DNA of 64,000 bases from Oncomelania hupensis. Taxonomy: Eukaryota > Mollusca > Gastropoda > Littorinimorpha > Pomatiopsidae. The notes under the pieces were generated by a model. The model worked only from the letters and a program-made list of their open reading frames with translations, searched no databases and was not told the origin of the DNA. The translations under genes and the position numbers were made by a program. The stretch lies in the NCBI GenBank assembly GCA_036898135.1, contig CM072513.1, positions 14,275,522-14,339,521 of the forward strand, in the 5' to 3' direction. This document shows positions 21,776 through 33,454 of the stretch, piece after piece; position 1 is the first letter of the stretch, and every line of letters starts with the position of its first letter.

Positions 21776-23960
21776 TATTTAGTTAAATCTTTAATTTATT
21801 TATTTGTTTTGTTTGTTTGTTATTATTATTATTATTATGTTTTTTTTAAATTATTATTATTATTATTATTCCTACCTTAAAAAAAAGAAAGAAAAGAATA
21901 GTGTGCTGCTGTGCCTGCTCAATGGTGTAAATATGGACAGTGACGTTTTGTTTGTTTTTGCTGAAGTTTGGTGTAACCCGAAATATTCAGATAATGTTAC
22001 TGGTTATTTTTTTCTTATAGATTTACCAAAGTTTTCAGATGATTTATGGAAATTTCCGCCTGCCACGCAACATTTTTTAAATACGTGTTTCTCATTAAAA
22101 TACATATCATTGAAATACATATAACAAATTTACTGTATCAGTTAAAAAGAATAATATTAGTTAAATAATAAAAATGTCACTGTTTTTGGAGACCATTATA
22201 AACTTGCTTTGCCTTGCTGAGCTGAAGCGACATCAACGTATCCATAGCGCTTTGAAGTTTTGTCATGGTTTTATTGTTGATATAGATGTGAAATCGTTGT
22301 ATGTGTGCATTATGTGTTATGTATTACATTTACTCTTTATTACTAATTGTGTCAGTATATTGATCATCATATAAAATAATAATAATACTAACTGCTTCAA
22401 AACGCGAATCTCGACTTGACTCACAGCTTGAAGCTGTGCAGATCGAAATAGAATTAGATCTAGAAGCAACAGCGGCTATTTTTATGCACGGATGTTTCAC
22501 CACAGGCTCTGATGTCTTTTCTTTCGTCTTTGTAAACTCGTGGGCCTCCTACATACGTACGTAGTATAGTATGTAATTGAGGCCTACGAAAGACGAGACT
22601 TCCCAGCCTGTGGTTTCACGTAGTCCTGCCAGCATTCGTTTGTAAAACATCGGATAGCTTCGCTCGACTCGGAGAGCTTCGTTCGACTTCGGTAATTGCC
22701 TTTTTCGGCGAATGACTGGAACTAGGTTGGAAAAAACAAGTTCGCGCCCGGGTCACCAAGGACCGCGACTTCCGTTGGCTACCAGGACGGAGGTGATAAT
22801 TAATGGGTTACTGATGGACAAGTTAGCAAGATCCGCACGAGAACATCATCATAGGAACCTAGAATGTTAGGACCCTAACTGCGGATGGAAAATTAGAAGA
22901 ACTGGCCCACGAGCTGGCCCACTATTATTGGAACATTTTAGATACCAGCGAACTGCGCTAGAAAGGCCTATAGATGAAACAACGACCGACAAATGTCACA
23001 AGCTTTATTTCAGCGGGAGAAATAACAGGCACGAACACGGTGTTCGATTCTTGGTCCACAAAGACGTTCTGGTCACTGTCATGGGTTGCCGCCCAGTCAC
23101 CGTGCAGTAGAGCAGCCCATATCAACATCACCATCACCCAGGCCTACGCCCAAACATCAGACTATACTAGTGAAGTCGAGGATTTATATGAACATATATG
23201 CAGGCTGTCCTTGACCAAGTGCCGAGGAAGGACATATAAAAGGCGACTGGAATGCCAAGGTTGACCAAAATGCCTACCACAACTGGATAGACACATGTGG
23301 ACCCCACTGCATGCAACAACGAGACAAGTGACAGAGGTTTGAGACGTTTGGTGTTTGCCAGATACAATTTTAACAATCTTATACTGGAAAACACGCTTGG
23401 TCTTCACAAAAAATCCAGACGATGGACCTGGCGCAGTCCCAGCGGGAAGCATCACAACCAGATTGACTAAATCATGGTCAAGAAAGTCTTCCGACAGATC
23501 ATCACACAAGGCATTGGACAACACGATGACATGCTCACGTACAGTGGTGAAGAAACGGAAACTCCGATGGTATGGCCACATCACCAGAGCAAAGAGCATC
23601 CTGCAAGGCACGCTGCAAGGAGGCAGAAGAAGAGAGAGACAGAAAAAAGAGGTGGAAGGAAAACATTCGAGAATGGACTGGTTTGACACTGTGCGAAGCC
23701 ATGAGGGTGCTGAGGACAGAAAAAGATGGAGTACGCTGGTTAAATGATCATCGGTGGTGCCCCAACGACTTTCGAGTTACGGATAGGATAGGATAGGACA
23801 GGCCAAGGAAACACGTATCTAAGCATTGTGTTCCTTAGCTTACATCTTTTCATTAATTTCACAGGAAATTTGCGAGAAAAAAACTGCGTGCTAAGTACAG
23901 AACTTGTAATGGTCAGAAGGACACTATGTCAGTGATGTATGCAACAAGGCTTTCACTGAT

Positions 23961-24768
23961 TGTTGGATGTTACTGTGTCAATCTATTAATGGTCTAGCCT
24001 GTTGGATGTTACTGTGTCAATCTATTAATGGTCTAGCCTGTTGGATGTTACTGTGTCAATCTATTAATGGTCTAGCCTGTTGGATGTTACTGTGTCAATC
24101 TATTAATGGTCTAGCCTATTGGATGTTACTGTGTTAATCTATCAATGGTCTATCCTATTGGATGTTACTGTGTTCATCTATCAATGGTCTAGCCTATTGT
24201 TGTTACTGTGTTAATCTATCAATGGTCTAGCCTATTGGATGTTACTATGTTAATGTATCAATGGTTAACCTATTGGATGTTACTGTGTTAATCTATAAAT
24301 GATCTAGCCTATTTTAGTTTTGTAAAGACAATGGTTGTTTTTACTGTGTTAATCTACCAATGGTAAGCCTATTGGATGTTACTGTGTTAATCTATCAATG
24401 GTCTATCCTATTGGATGTTACTGTGGTAATCTATCAATTGTCTAGCCTATTGGATGTTACTGTGTTAATCTATCAATGGCCTATCCTATTGGATGTTACT
24501 GTGTTAATCTATCAATGGTCTAGCCTATTGGATGTTGTGTTAATCTACCAATGGTCTAGCCTATTGTATGTTACTGTGTTAATCTATCAATGGCCTATCC
24601 TATTGGATGTTACTGTGTTAATCTATCAATGGTCTAGCCTATTGGATGTTACTGTGTTAATCTATCAATGTTCTAGCCTATTGGATGTTACTGTGTTAAT
24701 CTATCAATCATTCAATGGCCTATCCTATTGGATGTTACTGTGTAAATATATCAATGGTCTATCCTATT
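23961..24768 (+). repeat. 39-bp minisatellite, left part
   Basis: About 20 imperfect copies of a ~39-bp unit of the type TTGGATGTTACTGTGTTAAT + CTATCAATGGTCTAGCCTA. Units at the left edge (23961-24110) are the most alike, and variants with TATCC or shortened units increase to the right. Long open frames here (LLDVTVLIYQW repeats) arise because 39 is divisible by three. Confidence 0.95.
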
Positions 24769-25366
24769 CCCCCAGTGGGGGTGCCGGGAGTTTCATTATA
24801 AATAGTATCCCCACTTTCTGGAAATTTAGTGCTTTAAATTCCCACTGTCACTGACTTTCTCCTGTGTTCTTTCCCATTCGTACACTGTTCTATCAATGTA
24901 CTATACTATCTTCTTCTTCGCTAGACCAGTTACCTACCTTTTTTCTTGAAAACTCTTCCGGGACAAACTCCTCATTTGTGTGTGAGGTCTGTTGGATCAG
25001 CTTGGGAATATTGGATGCTTTCTGCCAAATGGTCACTGGGGCTTCCTATGATGTTATTATTTGGCAATGTAGGCATTTTATATGTATGTGTTTTGTTGAT
25101 ATTGTATAATGATGTTTGTATTCTATTTTGTTTTTGTAACGGGGGTTCGATAAATTAGAGTATAGCCTCAGCGTCCCCTGCGTGGGATGTCTTTATTGTA
25201 AAGTGACCGGCTGGTAGATTGCCTTCAGTGTTACCACTAGGGTCGTTTCAACAGATCTTTTATGCGGATCAGGGGTGAGTCCTCTTTCACTTCTCTGGTC
25301 CCGATTTGGCTCGGAAGAGTCCGCTGGACCTAAAGCAATAGCCATGTAATGTAATGTAATGTAATG
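24769..25366 (+). mobile_element. Unclassified ~0.6-kb retroposon, copy 2
   Basis: 598 bp inserted in the minisatellite; TCTATCCTATT stands on both sides (24758-24768 and 25367-25377), although the array itself also contains this string. It starts CCCCCAGTGGGGGTGCCGGG and ends with the hairpin module (25297-25340) and (ATGTA)n tail. It has no ORF and no clear pol III box. It is the reference copy for this family in the window. Confidence 0.85.
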
Positions 25367-25740
25367 TCTATCCTATTGGATGTTACTGTGTTAATCTATC
25401 AATGGCCTAGCCTATTGGATGTTACTGTGTTAATCTATCAATCATTCAATGGCCTATCCTATTGGATGTTACTGTGCTTATCAATGGCCTATCCTATTGG
25501 ATGTTACTGTGTTAATCTATCAATGGTCTAGCCTATTGGATGTTACTGTGTTAATCTATCAATGGCCTATCCTATTGGATGTTACTGTGTTAATCTATCA
25601 ATGGTCTAGCATATTGGATGTTACTGTGTTAATCTATCAATGGCCTAGCCTATTGGATGTTACTGTGTTAATCTATCAATGGTTATTTAATTTTGATGTG
25701 TGTTACTCTATCAATGGTCTAGCCTATTTTTAGTTTTGTA
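25367..25740 (+). repeat. 39-bp minisatellite, right part
   Basis: About nine more copies of the same unit. They resume exactly where the array was split by the retroposon. Confidence 0.95.
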
Positions 25741-26385
25741 AAGACAATAGTTGTTGTTTCTATATTATTGAATAAAACAAGACTGGCAATGTTTTCACAA
25801 CATTTTTCAGTGTTATATTTGGTATTAATGTGTCCTTTGTTGTTTGCTGTTCTTACTAATTCTTTTAACTAGCAACTTAATTAAGCTTATGCAAAACAGT
25901 CAAAACCTCGTAACTTGCAACTTTCAGCACATTCAAAATAGTAAAAACTCCGTATGTTAACATTTCTTTCTATTTCTAAAACATGCATGGAATCTAAATC
26001 TATTTCACTACCAAATTTCCTGTTCAATACTGAATACAAATTATACTAAAAACGTTTGTTTTGGTGACACGAGTTTTTAAAACTTTTTTTTTTCGTTTTT
26101 CTCAAAACTGCATTTTTGGAGATACAGGGTTTTGAATGGACACCGATGAAATAATCAACAATATCATAAATTACACGAATGTTATCACCTAAATATATCC
26201 CGCATAAAGCCAGTCTGATCGTCACTAAATTCATATATCGATTTTCAAAAGTGTCTTCTGTTTTCATTGGCCAAGTGGAGTGTGACTATAAAAATGATAT
26301 GGCTTGGTAAAAAAGCATGCACAGAAGGCGATGTTTGTATCAAGTTGTGGAATATGTAAGTCGTAAGAATACAAGACATACTTGT
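25741..26385. other. AT-rich spacer with a dispersed repeat fragment
   Basis: 26109-26145 (GGTTTTGAATGGACACCGAT core) is an inverted partial copy of the target site around the full-length RTE (16790-16814 plus 20182 onward). No gene is seen. Confidence 0.45.
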
Positions 26386-26387
26386 GC

Positions 26388-26600
26388 GGGGCCGGGTAGC
26401 TCAGTTTGCACAGTGGCTTACTACTATACTAGTAAGCTAATGGTCCCTGGTTCGAATCCCGGATTGGCCAATGTGTTACCATATTATTTTCCCCTTACCC
26501 TCAACTGGATCGCTGGTGTCAAAATAATGTGACCAGAAGCGATGCTTCGCGTGAAGAGAAAAGTGAGCATACCCACTTTTTTCGATGCATGTAAGCTAGT
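26388..26600 (+). mobile_element. tRNA-derived SINE (Thr-AGT-like head), divergent
   Basis: Begins GGGGCCGGGTAGCTCAG (A box), has a CTAGTAA anticodon-loop-like segment, and GGTTCGAATCCCGG (B box). Then comes a non-tRNA body ATTATTTTCCCC...GCTGGTGTCA, which it shares with the copy at 48017-48195. It is a retroposon rather than a tRNA gene because the acceptor stem does not pair and the shared body continues past the tRNA part. Confidence 0.75.
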
Positions 26601-27770
26601 ACACGTTCTAGCTTACCAAAGTGGTCAGACACAATAGAAATTAGATCTAACTGCATGGATGGGAGTAAATTTAATCGAGTTGGTCCGGGCAAGGCCCCTT
26701 CTGTGGGATCCACATGTGTCGGATTACAAAGATAAAGACCAGCACAAGTTTGGGAGGAGTTGAAAAAACTTCTGAATACACCCAAAGGTAACTTTTATAC
26801 GATGTATTTATTTATTTATTTACTGTACGTATTTACACAAAACTGACGCATGAAGCATGAGTAGAGAGGCGTGTAGCGTGAAGTTCTATGGCCCAGCAGC
26901 CTAATTCACAAAAAACTGCAGCAACAATGATCTCAACGAAAGGATGAGTCAAACGAATAAATGAACCAATTCAGTCTCATTTTGAACGAAGCGGAGAAAA
27001 ATCAATGAAACGGGTATTGTTTTTAAAGTGGTCAAGTTTGGTTGAAGACACCTGTCATGTGTCACGGTCTGGTATTCATTTTTCTTTACTCTGTGTATGT
27101 GTGTGAGTGGGTGGGTGCTTGTATTTGTAAGTGTGCGCGCGTGCGTTTATGTTTGTGTGCGTGCTGAATAAATGCGAAGGAAAGCGGCCAGGAAAGCGTC
27201 TGGTTTATAACTATTTTTGGTTGCACATTCAGATGACATTAGTGGAAAGCAATGTGTAAAGTGGTCGTTAACACACATCAGTCTTTCTCCCATAGTCTGA
27301 TTTCTCTTCCTCGTTTTTTCCAATTAAAGAAATCGATACATAAATGTTATTCGCATCTTAGACGTGGATTATGAAAACCTGACACATCTCGATCGCACAA
27401 TATTGCACTCGCTCGCAAGCGCGCTCGTGAATACTGTCCGATCTCGATGTGACAATTTTCCATATCCCATGCACTCCAAGATGCGAATAGCATCTGCTGG
27501 CACCGTCTCACTGAACTGTTGTGAGGTGCAAGACTAGTGTTGAAACCACCCGAAGTGGACGATAGACAGTCAAAACATCAGAAACTGCACTCTTGCTCTC
27601 ACTTTTAAATTTAAAAAAAATGTTTTGTTTACGTTAACACTCCAAATTGTTTACCCTCATACTGGATTTCCTCAAGGGTATCGTCAGGTTCACAACCAAT
27701 ACAGAATTGGAACATTATTAGATTGAACTGCAGCCATATTTTTACAAAACGCGTAGGTGTATATATAAGA
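26601..27770. other. Spacer without supported features
   Basis: Mixed-composition DNA with short TG-rich tracts around 27090-27165. I considered a minus-strand exon at 27630-27720 but cannot support it. Confidence 0.4.
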
Positions 27771-29874
27771 GAGTAAACACAGCAAAGTGCACTAAACTGA
27801 AGTTCGACCTGGACAAACTGCAAGACCCGGAGGTGGCAGAAATATTTCAGGCCACAATTGGAGGGAAATTTGCACCACTGCTCATTTTTGGAGCTGGTGA
27901 AGTAGATGTCAACACCATGACCATCACATTCAACTTTGCTGTGACAGATGCCGCCACGGAGATCCTTGGAAAGCACCGGCCAAAGAAGAAGCTGTGGATC
28001 ACACCTGAAATTTTGGACCTGTGTGATAAACGAAGAGAGATGAAAAAGAAAAAGAACACCTCACAGGGAGCTGATGCCTACCGAAAAATCAACAATGACA
28101 TCCAAAAGCAAAGGAGAACTGGATAGAAGATCAATGTCAGGAAATAGAGAACAGTCTGAACAAGAACAACAGCAAGAGGGCCTACCAGACTGTGAAGCGG
28201 CTGACAAGTGTTAAACAGCCTCTCCACGATCAAAAGCAAGTCTGGCATACGCCTTACAGAAGAACAAGAAGTATTGGACAGAGTACTGCTCTGACCTTTA
28301 CAACCACACACCAAACGGAGACCCATCAGTTCTAGCATGTCCAGAGAACAGAGAAGAAGAAGAAATCCTCCCATTTCTCCGAGAAGAAGTTGAGGCAGCA
28401 GTGCAATCGCTGAAGAAAGGGAAGTCAGCGGGAGTGGACAACATACCCGCGGAACTGCTTCAAGCAGGAGGAGAAGCGATGATTGACGCGCTCACCATTA
28501 TCTGTAACAAGATCTGGCAGAGTGGGGAGTGGCCTACACCATGAACCCAGTCGCTTGTCATCACTCTTCCCAAAAAAGGTAACCTTCAGGAATGTGATAA
28601 ATACCGCACCATCAGCCATCCCAGCAAGGTCCTCCTGAAAATAATACTCAACAGATTGAAACCCCAAGCTGAACAAATCATAGCTGAAGAGCAAGCAGGA
28701 TTCAGGGCAGGGGCGAAGTGTCACTGAACAGATTTTCAAACTCAGAATAATCTGCGAGAAATACCTACAGCACCAACAACATCTATATCATGTGTTCGTA
28801 GACTTCAAAAAGCCGTTTGACCGAGTCTGGCATGCAGCTCTGTGGGCAACCATGAGAGTGTACAACATCAGCCCTAAAATTATTGAAGTCATCAAAAGCC
28901 TGTATGACAAGGCTACCAGTGCAGTCCTCCTCAACAGCGCCATCGGAAACTGGTTCAGAACAACAATCTGTGTGCGTCAGGGATGCCTACCCTCTCCAAC
29001 ACTCTTCAACATCTTCCTAGAGCGCATCATGTCAAATGCCCTTGCAGATCACGAAGGCACAGTCAGCATAGGGGGAAGAGCAATCTCCAACCTTCGTTTT
29101 GCGGATGACATTGATGGATTGGCTGGAGAGGAATAAGAACTTGACACCACTTCTAGAGCCTATGGAATGGAATTAAGTGCAGAGAAGACCAACATGATGA
29201 CCAACATCACCAATGGCATCAACACGGACATCAAAGTCCAAGGCCAATCTCTCAACACAGTGCATAGCTTCAAATATTTCGGAGCCATTGTATCCGACAA
29301 TGGGTCCCGACAGGAAGTCCTCTCCAAGATCGCACAAACAACTGCTGCTTTGACGAGGTTGAAGCCAATTTGGAAAGACAGGACCATCAGTTTACATTCC
29401 AAGGTAAGGCTGCTTCGCTCCCTTGTCATCTCCATCTTTCTATATGCTTGCGAAACATGGACCCTCACAGCAGATCTACAACGAAGAATACAAAGCATGG
29501 AGATGAGGTGCTACAAAAGACTTCTGGGCATTTCCTATACCCAACACATCACCAACGACAAAGTCCGACAGACCATCACACAAGCCATTGGACAACACGA
29601 TGACCTGCTTACAGTGGTAAAAAAACGGAAACTCCGATGGTATGGCCACGTCACCAGATCATCAGGTCTTGCAAAGACCATCCTGCAAGGCACAGGGCAA
29701 GGAGGTAGAAGAAGAGGGAGACCGAAAAAGAGGTGAGAGGACAACATTCGAGAATGGACTGGTTTGACACTGAGCGAAACAATCAGGGTTGTTGAGGACA
29801 GGGAAAGATGGAGTTCGATGGTTAATCGATCATCTGTGGTGCCCCTACGACCTCCGAGTTACGGGATAGGATAG
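27771..29874 (+). mobile_element. RTE LINE copy, 5' truncated
   Basis: Starts at a point equal to about residue 317 of the full-length protein (VNTAKCT) and runs to the 3' end and a short tail (GGATAGGATAG, 29864-29874). The endonuclease is missing. Reading frames are 27833-28126, 28792-29136 and 29167-29736, separated by small indels and stops, including loss of part of the linker at 28110-28240. The catalytic FADDIDG segment is still readable at about 29098. The tail ends 12 bp before the first CRE-like site of the gene at 30042. Confidence 0.9.
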
Positions 29875-29885
29875 TATGGTATATT

Positions 29886-29960
29886 TGACGTCACACATGG
29901 GATTCCCGGTATAATGACGTAATGGCTAGTGACATATTTGCACATACAACAATGACGTCA
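29886..29960 (+). promoter_or_regulatory. Cluster of three CRE-like sites
   Basis: Perfect palindromes TGACGTCA at 29886-29893 and 29953-29960, with a TGACGTAA variant at 29915-29922. They lie 80-156 bp upstream of the ATG at 30042. Such sites bind CREB/ATF-type factors. Three within 75 bp suggest a promoter, but no TATA box is evident and transcription start is unknown. Confidence 0.55.
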
Positions 29961-30041
29961 GACAGTGTTCCTGTAGAAAAGAACGTTTGCGACACATTTT
30001 CTCCACCGTCTCCCGTGTCATGCTGCTGAAGCGGGACACAA

Positions 30042-31178
30042 ATGGGGTGTTTGTTGTCAAGCCCTAAAGGCAAGGTTACCATTACTCAAGTGGTCCCGGC
30101 TCCCAACGCAGAGGAAGAGATCAAAGCACCTGCGGGGGAATTTATTCGGGAAGTGGTGGTGATCCAAGATGTCGGCGAAGATGAGTTCACCCAGAAACAC
30201 TCTATCTCTCCTCTTCCTAATGCCAGCGAAGGTGAGGGAGCCCGGACAGCTGCTCCATTACTCACGCGTAAAGCAGAGAACAAGAAGCGCACGGGCCTGT
30301 CCAGCGTTGCCAAGACGGGCTGCGCTCCGCCCCAGATCGGCATCGTGACCGGCATTGATTTTTCCATGCAGTGTGATTTCCCAGCTCTGCCAGGTCAAGT
30401 GTCTCCGCGTTTCAGCAGACCCGCTTTGCCTGGAGAGGAACTGAATCGGCAAGGACATACGATAAGGAACGGTATAAACTACAGACTGCGACCTCTTCGA
30501 AGTGAGGACCCTGATGAAAGCATTGACTGTTTACCGCCAGCATTTGAACGAGAGCCGCCAGCAGACTTCATTCGCAAGCCTCAACAGCAGCACCATCAAC
30601 AGACTCCCTGGGCCTCCTACTCCAGCATCAATGAGGGAGAGAAAGAAAGCAGCATGAGCATCGACACATCCAAGGCAGCAAAAGCAGCGGATGATGGAGG
30701 AGGTGATTATCTAGAGAAACCCACCAGGTTGATAAATGATGACAGCATTGATAAAGTGGAGGAGATTTCTAGCAACCAATACAAACAAGGCGATGGTCCA
30801 AAAGAAGCCATGGCGGTTCATCAGATTCGTGAAGAAACCATGCTTCAGCTCCTTGCCTCCCCTGACACATGCAGAGGTTTCTACTCTGGTGACCATTCAG
30901 TATGCCATTTGCAGACCAAGCCCATCACCTACAGTGACATCTGCAGAGCTACCATTTCACGTGAATTCCGCTTCTCCTTAGAGGATATTCTCCAGCGACA
31001 GCTGCCCTGCAATAGTCCAGAGGTATTGGAGGTGGCGGCCATGACAGGAACAGGTTCTAAAGAGGGCAGAAAGGAGCCCCATCAGCAGTCCACAGATTAT
31101 CAAGCCAGTTGGGACAATTCTGAAGTTCTCTTGAGCAGAGAAACTGGGGATAGCTCCTCCATGAAAAGTCAACGGTGA
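30042..31178 (+). CDS. Uncharacterised 378-aa protein with N-terminal acylation motif
   Basis: An uninterrupted frame in a region otherwise rich in dead elements. The start has an A at -3 and a G at +4. The protein opens MGCLLSS: Gly2 and Ser6 fit N-myristoylation, and Cys3 could be palmitoylated, so attachment to the inner face of a membrane is likely. No transmembrane segment or signal peptide is visible. The rest is rich in Glu, Ser, Gln and Pro and looks largely disordered, with a His/Gln stretch near residue 183. A more ordered C-terminal block (about 290-345: YSDICRATISREFRFSLEDI) may form helices. I do not recognise the family. Three CRE-like sites stand just upstream and an RTE tail ends at 29874. 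It could be a single-exon gene or a first exon with read-through to a chance stop, but codon-like composition over 378 codons favours a real gene. Confidence 0.7.
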   Translation: MGCLLSSPKGKVTITQVVPAPNAEEEIKAPAGEFIREVVVIQDVGEDEFTQKHSISPLPNASEGEGARTAAPLLTRKAENKKRTGLSSVAKTGCAPPQIGIVTGIDFSMQCDFPALPGQVSPRFSRPALPGEELNRQGHTIRNGINYRLRPLRSEDPDESIDCLPPAFEREPPADFIRKPQQQHHQQTPWASYSSINEGEKESSMSIDTSKAAKAADDGGGDYLEKPTRLINDDSIDKVEEISSNQYKQGDGPKEAMAVHQIREETMLQLLASPDTCRGFYSGDHSVCHLQTKPITYSDICRATISREFRFSLEDILQRQLPCNSPEVLEVAAMTGTGSKEGRKEPHQQSTDYQASWDNSEVLLSRETGDSSSMKSQR

Positions 31179-33203
31179 AGTCCTCACCAAACTAATTCAA
31201 TAATTGTATGACTGTGGACTTTTTAGTTCCCACTCACCAAACGTATTGACTTGCAAACTTTGGGTATGTAAGAACCGTGCATAGGTGTGTAATTCCTCAT
31301 AATCATACGAGATGTTGAAACTTTATTACTTGTAGTTTTTACAATGGACTGCTAACCTAAAATTACATCTGTGCATCATTATGTAGTATGATTAGTCATT
31401 TGATTGGGACATCTATTTAAAGTGTTCTGTTCATTGAGGTTTTAGCTTGTGAACTAGCCTAGTTCTTCTTCTTGTAATGTCCATCTGTCATACTTGACAA
31501 CTACTGACATGTAAGGGGGTATTTTGTAGTTCTGCTCTGTGGGTTTTTTCACTGGCTGCAAAAAAGGAGCGAGCGTGAATATAAAGACAGACACCTAATT
31601 TAAATAAAATTGGCAACAGCGGTATTTGGAGGAGCTGCGGTAGGCGCTTTAGTATTCCAATTTTCATCAAAGATTTAACTCGTGTCCAGGGGTCATGTTT
31701 GTACTCTCAATTTTGGATCCCTGAACATTATCATACAGAAATTTGAGTCAGCTATCATTAAAATGTGTGCACAGGTCAAAAGACTGTTTACATATACAAC
31801 ATTTTGCAATCTACTTAACTCCTTGACTGATTTTGTCCCAGTTTTGCATGATTTACTACTGAAGATTTCACAGGTTGCTATGTAAATTCCACCAGAAACT
31901 CATCAATCTTACTTATCTTTGTTCTACATCATAACACAAGTTTATTCCATATAAAAATTTGGATTACAAGACTTTCTTGATCGGATTCAGAGCGTTTGCT
32001 TCACAAGAGCATTGTTTGTTATACTTGACTGGTTACATAAATAATACAAATTTCTAGTCAACTCAATAATGAGTTTGAGCATATATTATATTTTGCACTC
32101 TTGCTGGTTCGTTGGTAAGCTTCTGCGTGAATTGTGGTATGTGTGGATAGTTCTTTCTTCCAGATGCACAAACAATGACAATGTCAGTCACAAACAATGA
32201 CAATGTCAGTCACAAACAATGACAATGTCAGTATAGAGTTTATCAACATTCAACAGGAAGCACACATCGGCAAAATACTCTCTCCTTTTAGAGTTTTATT
32301 CCACCCGAAATGTACTTTCTCAAATCATTAATCAAATTCACATGCATTCACGTTTTGAGACAACAGATTAAAATCTACCAGCATCTCAAACACATACTTT
32401 CACATTTACAATTATTTTTGCCTCACAAGTTTTGACTGTCCCTACAATGCCCAACATTTTCTACAACCATATCTCAAATGCTAGCATCAGTTTGCTCAAA
32501 ACATTTGCACCTCATTCAGTCTCTTTTTACAATGAATTCAATATTTTTATAAGACTTTTAGTTTAAACTAAGGCCACCAAAATAAGCCTTCATACAAACT
32601 TTTTTTTTTCTTCCTTCTCCATCGAGCTGTGGATGACCCGATTTTGACGAAACGAGTCCATAACTTCTGTGTGCTCACAGATTAAAAGAAAAGAAATAAA
32701 AACATCAACACACACACTCTTCAGGGACATGGGAGTAAGACAGGTACACAGTATGAGACTCTCATCAATAAGCGTTCAGAATCCTTTTCAGGAAATTTAG
32801 AAATCTCATTCTTTCTACTTCCCTTGTCTTTCACAAGACACTTATAACTTGTACACAACCCATAAACACTCTATTTACACCAAAAACAATAACAATTCTC
32901 TCACTATTTCACACTCGCTATTTTATACCTCTGAACACTCAGCAATCAACCTACATTTAAACTTGGCCAATTTCCACATCACAGAGGGTCACTCTGGCTC
33001 CCAAAAACGTACATAAAAACATTGTTACTTGGCAAACAAATACCTTACTTGCTCTGAAATGCAGTCAAATAACACGCTGCACTGTGCATGCTATTGTATT
33101 ACTATTAGCAGCACATATATTCACTGCATAATAAAACCCAAAAGCATCTGTCCACAATCCACTGATACACATCACACAATCCTTGTTGCACACATTCAAA
33201 CAC
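31179..33203. other. Spacer between the 30042 gene and TAF8; probable 3' UTRs
   Basis: AT-rich non-coding DNA. AATAAA-type signals lie near 31598-31606 for the left gene. On the minus strand this is also the 3' side of TAF8. Apart from a small tandem repeat at 32167-32232 I see nothing. Confidence 0.45.
32167..32232. repeat. 22-bp tandem repeat, three copies
   Basis: ACAAACAATGACAATGTCAG-type unit repeated three times without change. Within each unit TGACA and TGTCA form a short inverse pair. Confidence 0.9.
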
Positions 33204-33454
33204 TCATGTTTTTGTCATCTTTCTCGGTGTTCTGAGATAGGGGTTATCGATTTCGGGCTCTTGACTGTCATTGCCTTGGCTGGACCCTGATAAATCTCCA
33301 TTCTCCACTTTGAGAGGTTCGTCCAAACTGACATCCAAGTCCACAGTTGGCTTCTTGAGTCCATGCTTTTCCATCAGGCTGGCAGCTTCCTGGTCATAGT
33401 CTTTGGGAAGGAGAGCATCCAGGTAGGGAAAAGGAGTGGGCTTTACAGCAATCA
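33204..33454 (-). CDS. TAF8: TAF8 exon 6 (terminal)
   Basis: Acceptor CTTTTTTCAG, stop at 33204-33206. It encodes the PTPFPYLDALLP segment and an acidic C-terminal region ending IDNPYLRTPRKMTKT. Confidence 0.92.

Noticed and set aside
24360..24854. Repetitive protein with LLDVTVLIYQW units
   Set aside because: It follows from a 39-bp minisatellite; units with indels break the frame elsewhere, and there is no promoter or conserved start.
23961..25740. CRISPR array
   Set aside because: Regular ~39-bp periodicity, but the units are contiguous repeats with no unique spacers, in a eukaryotic genome.
27629..27740. Host exon on the minus strand ending EGKQFGVLT
   Set aside because: A short open stretch with a possible upstream acceptor, but no second exon or family match; the rest of the frame overlaps RTE sequence.
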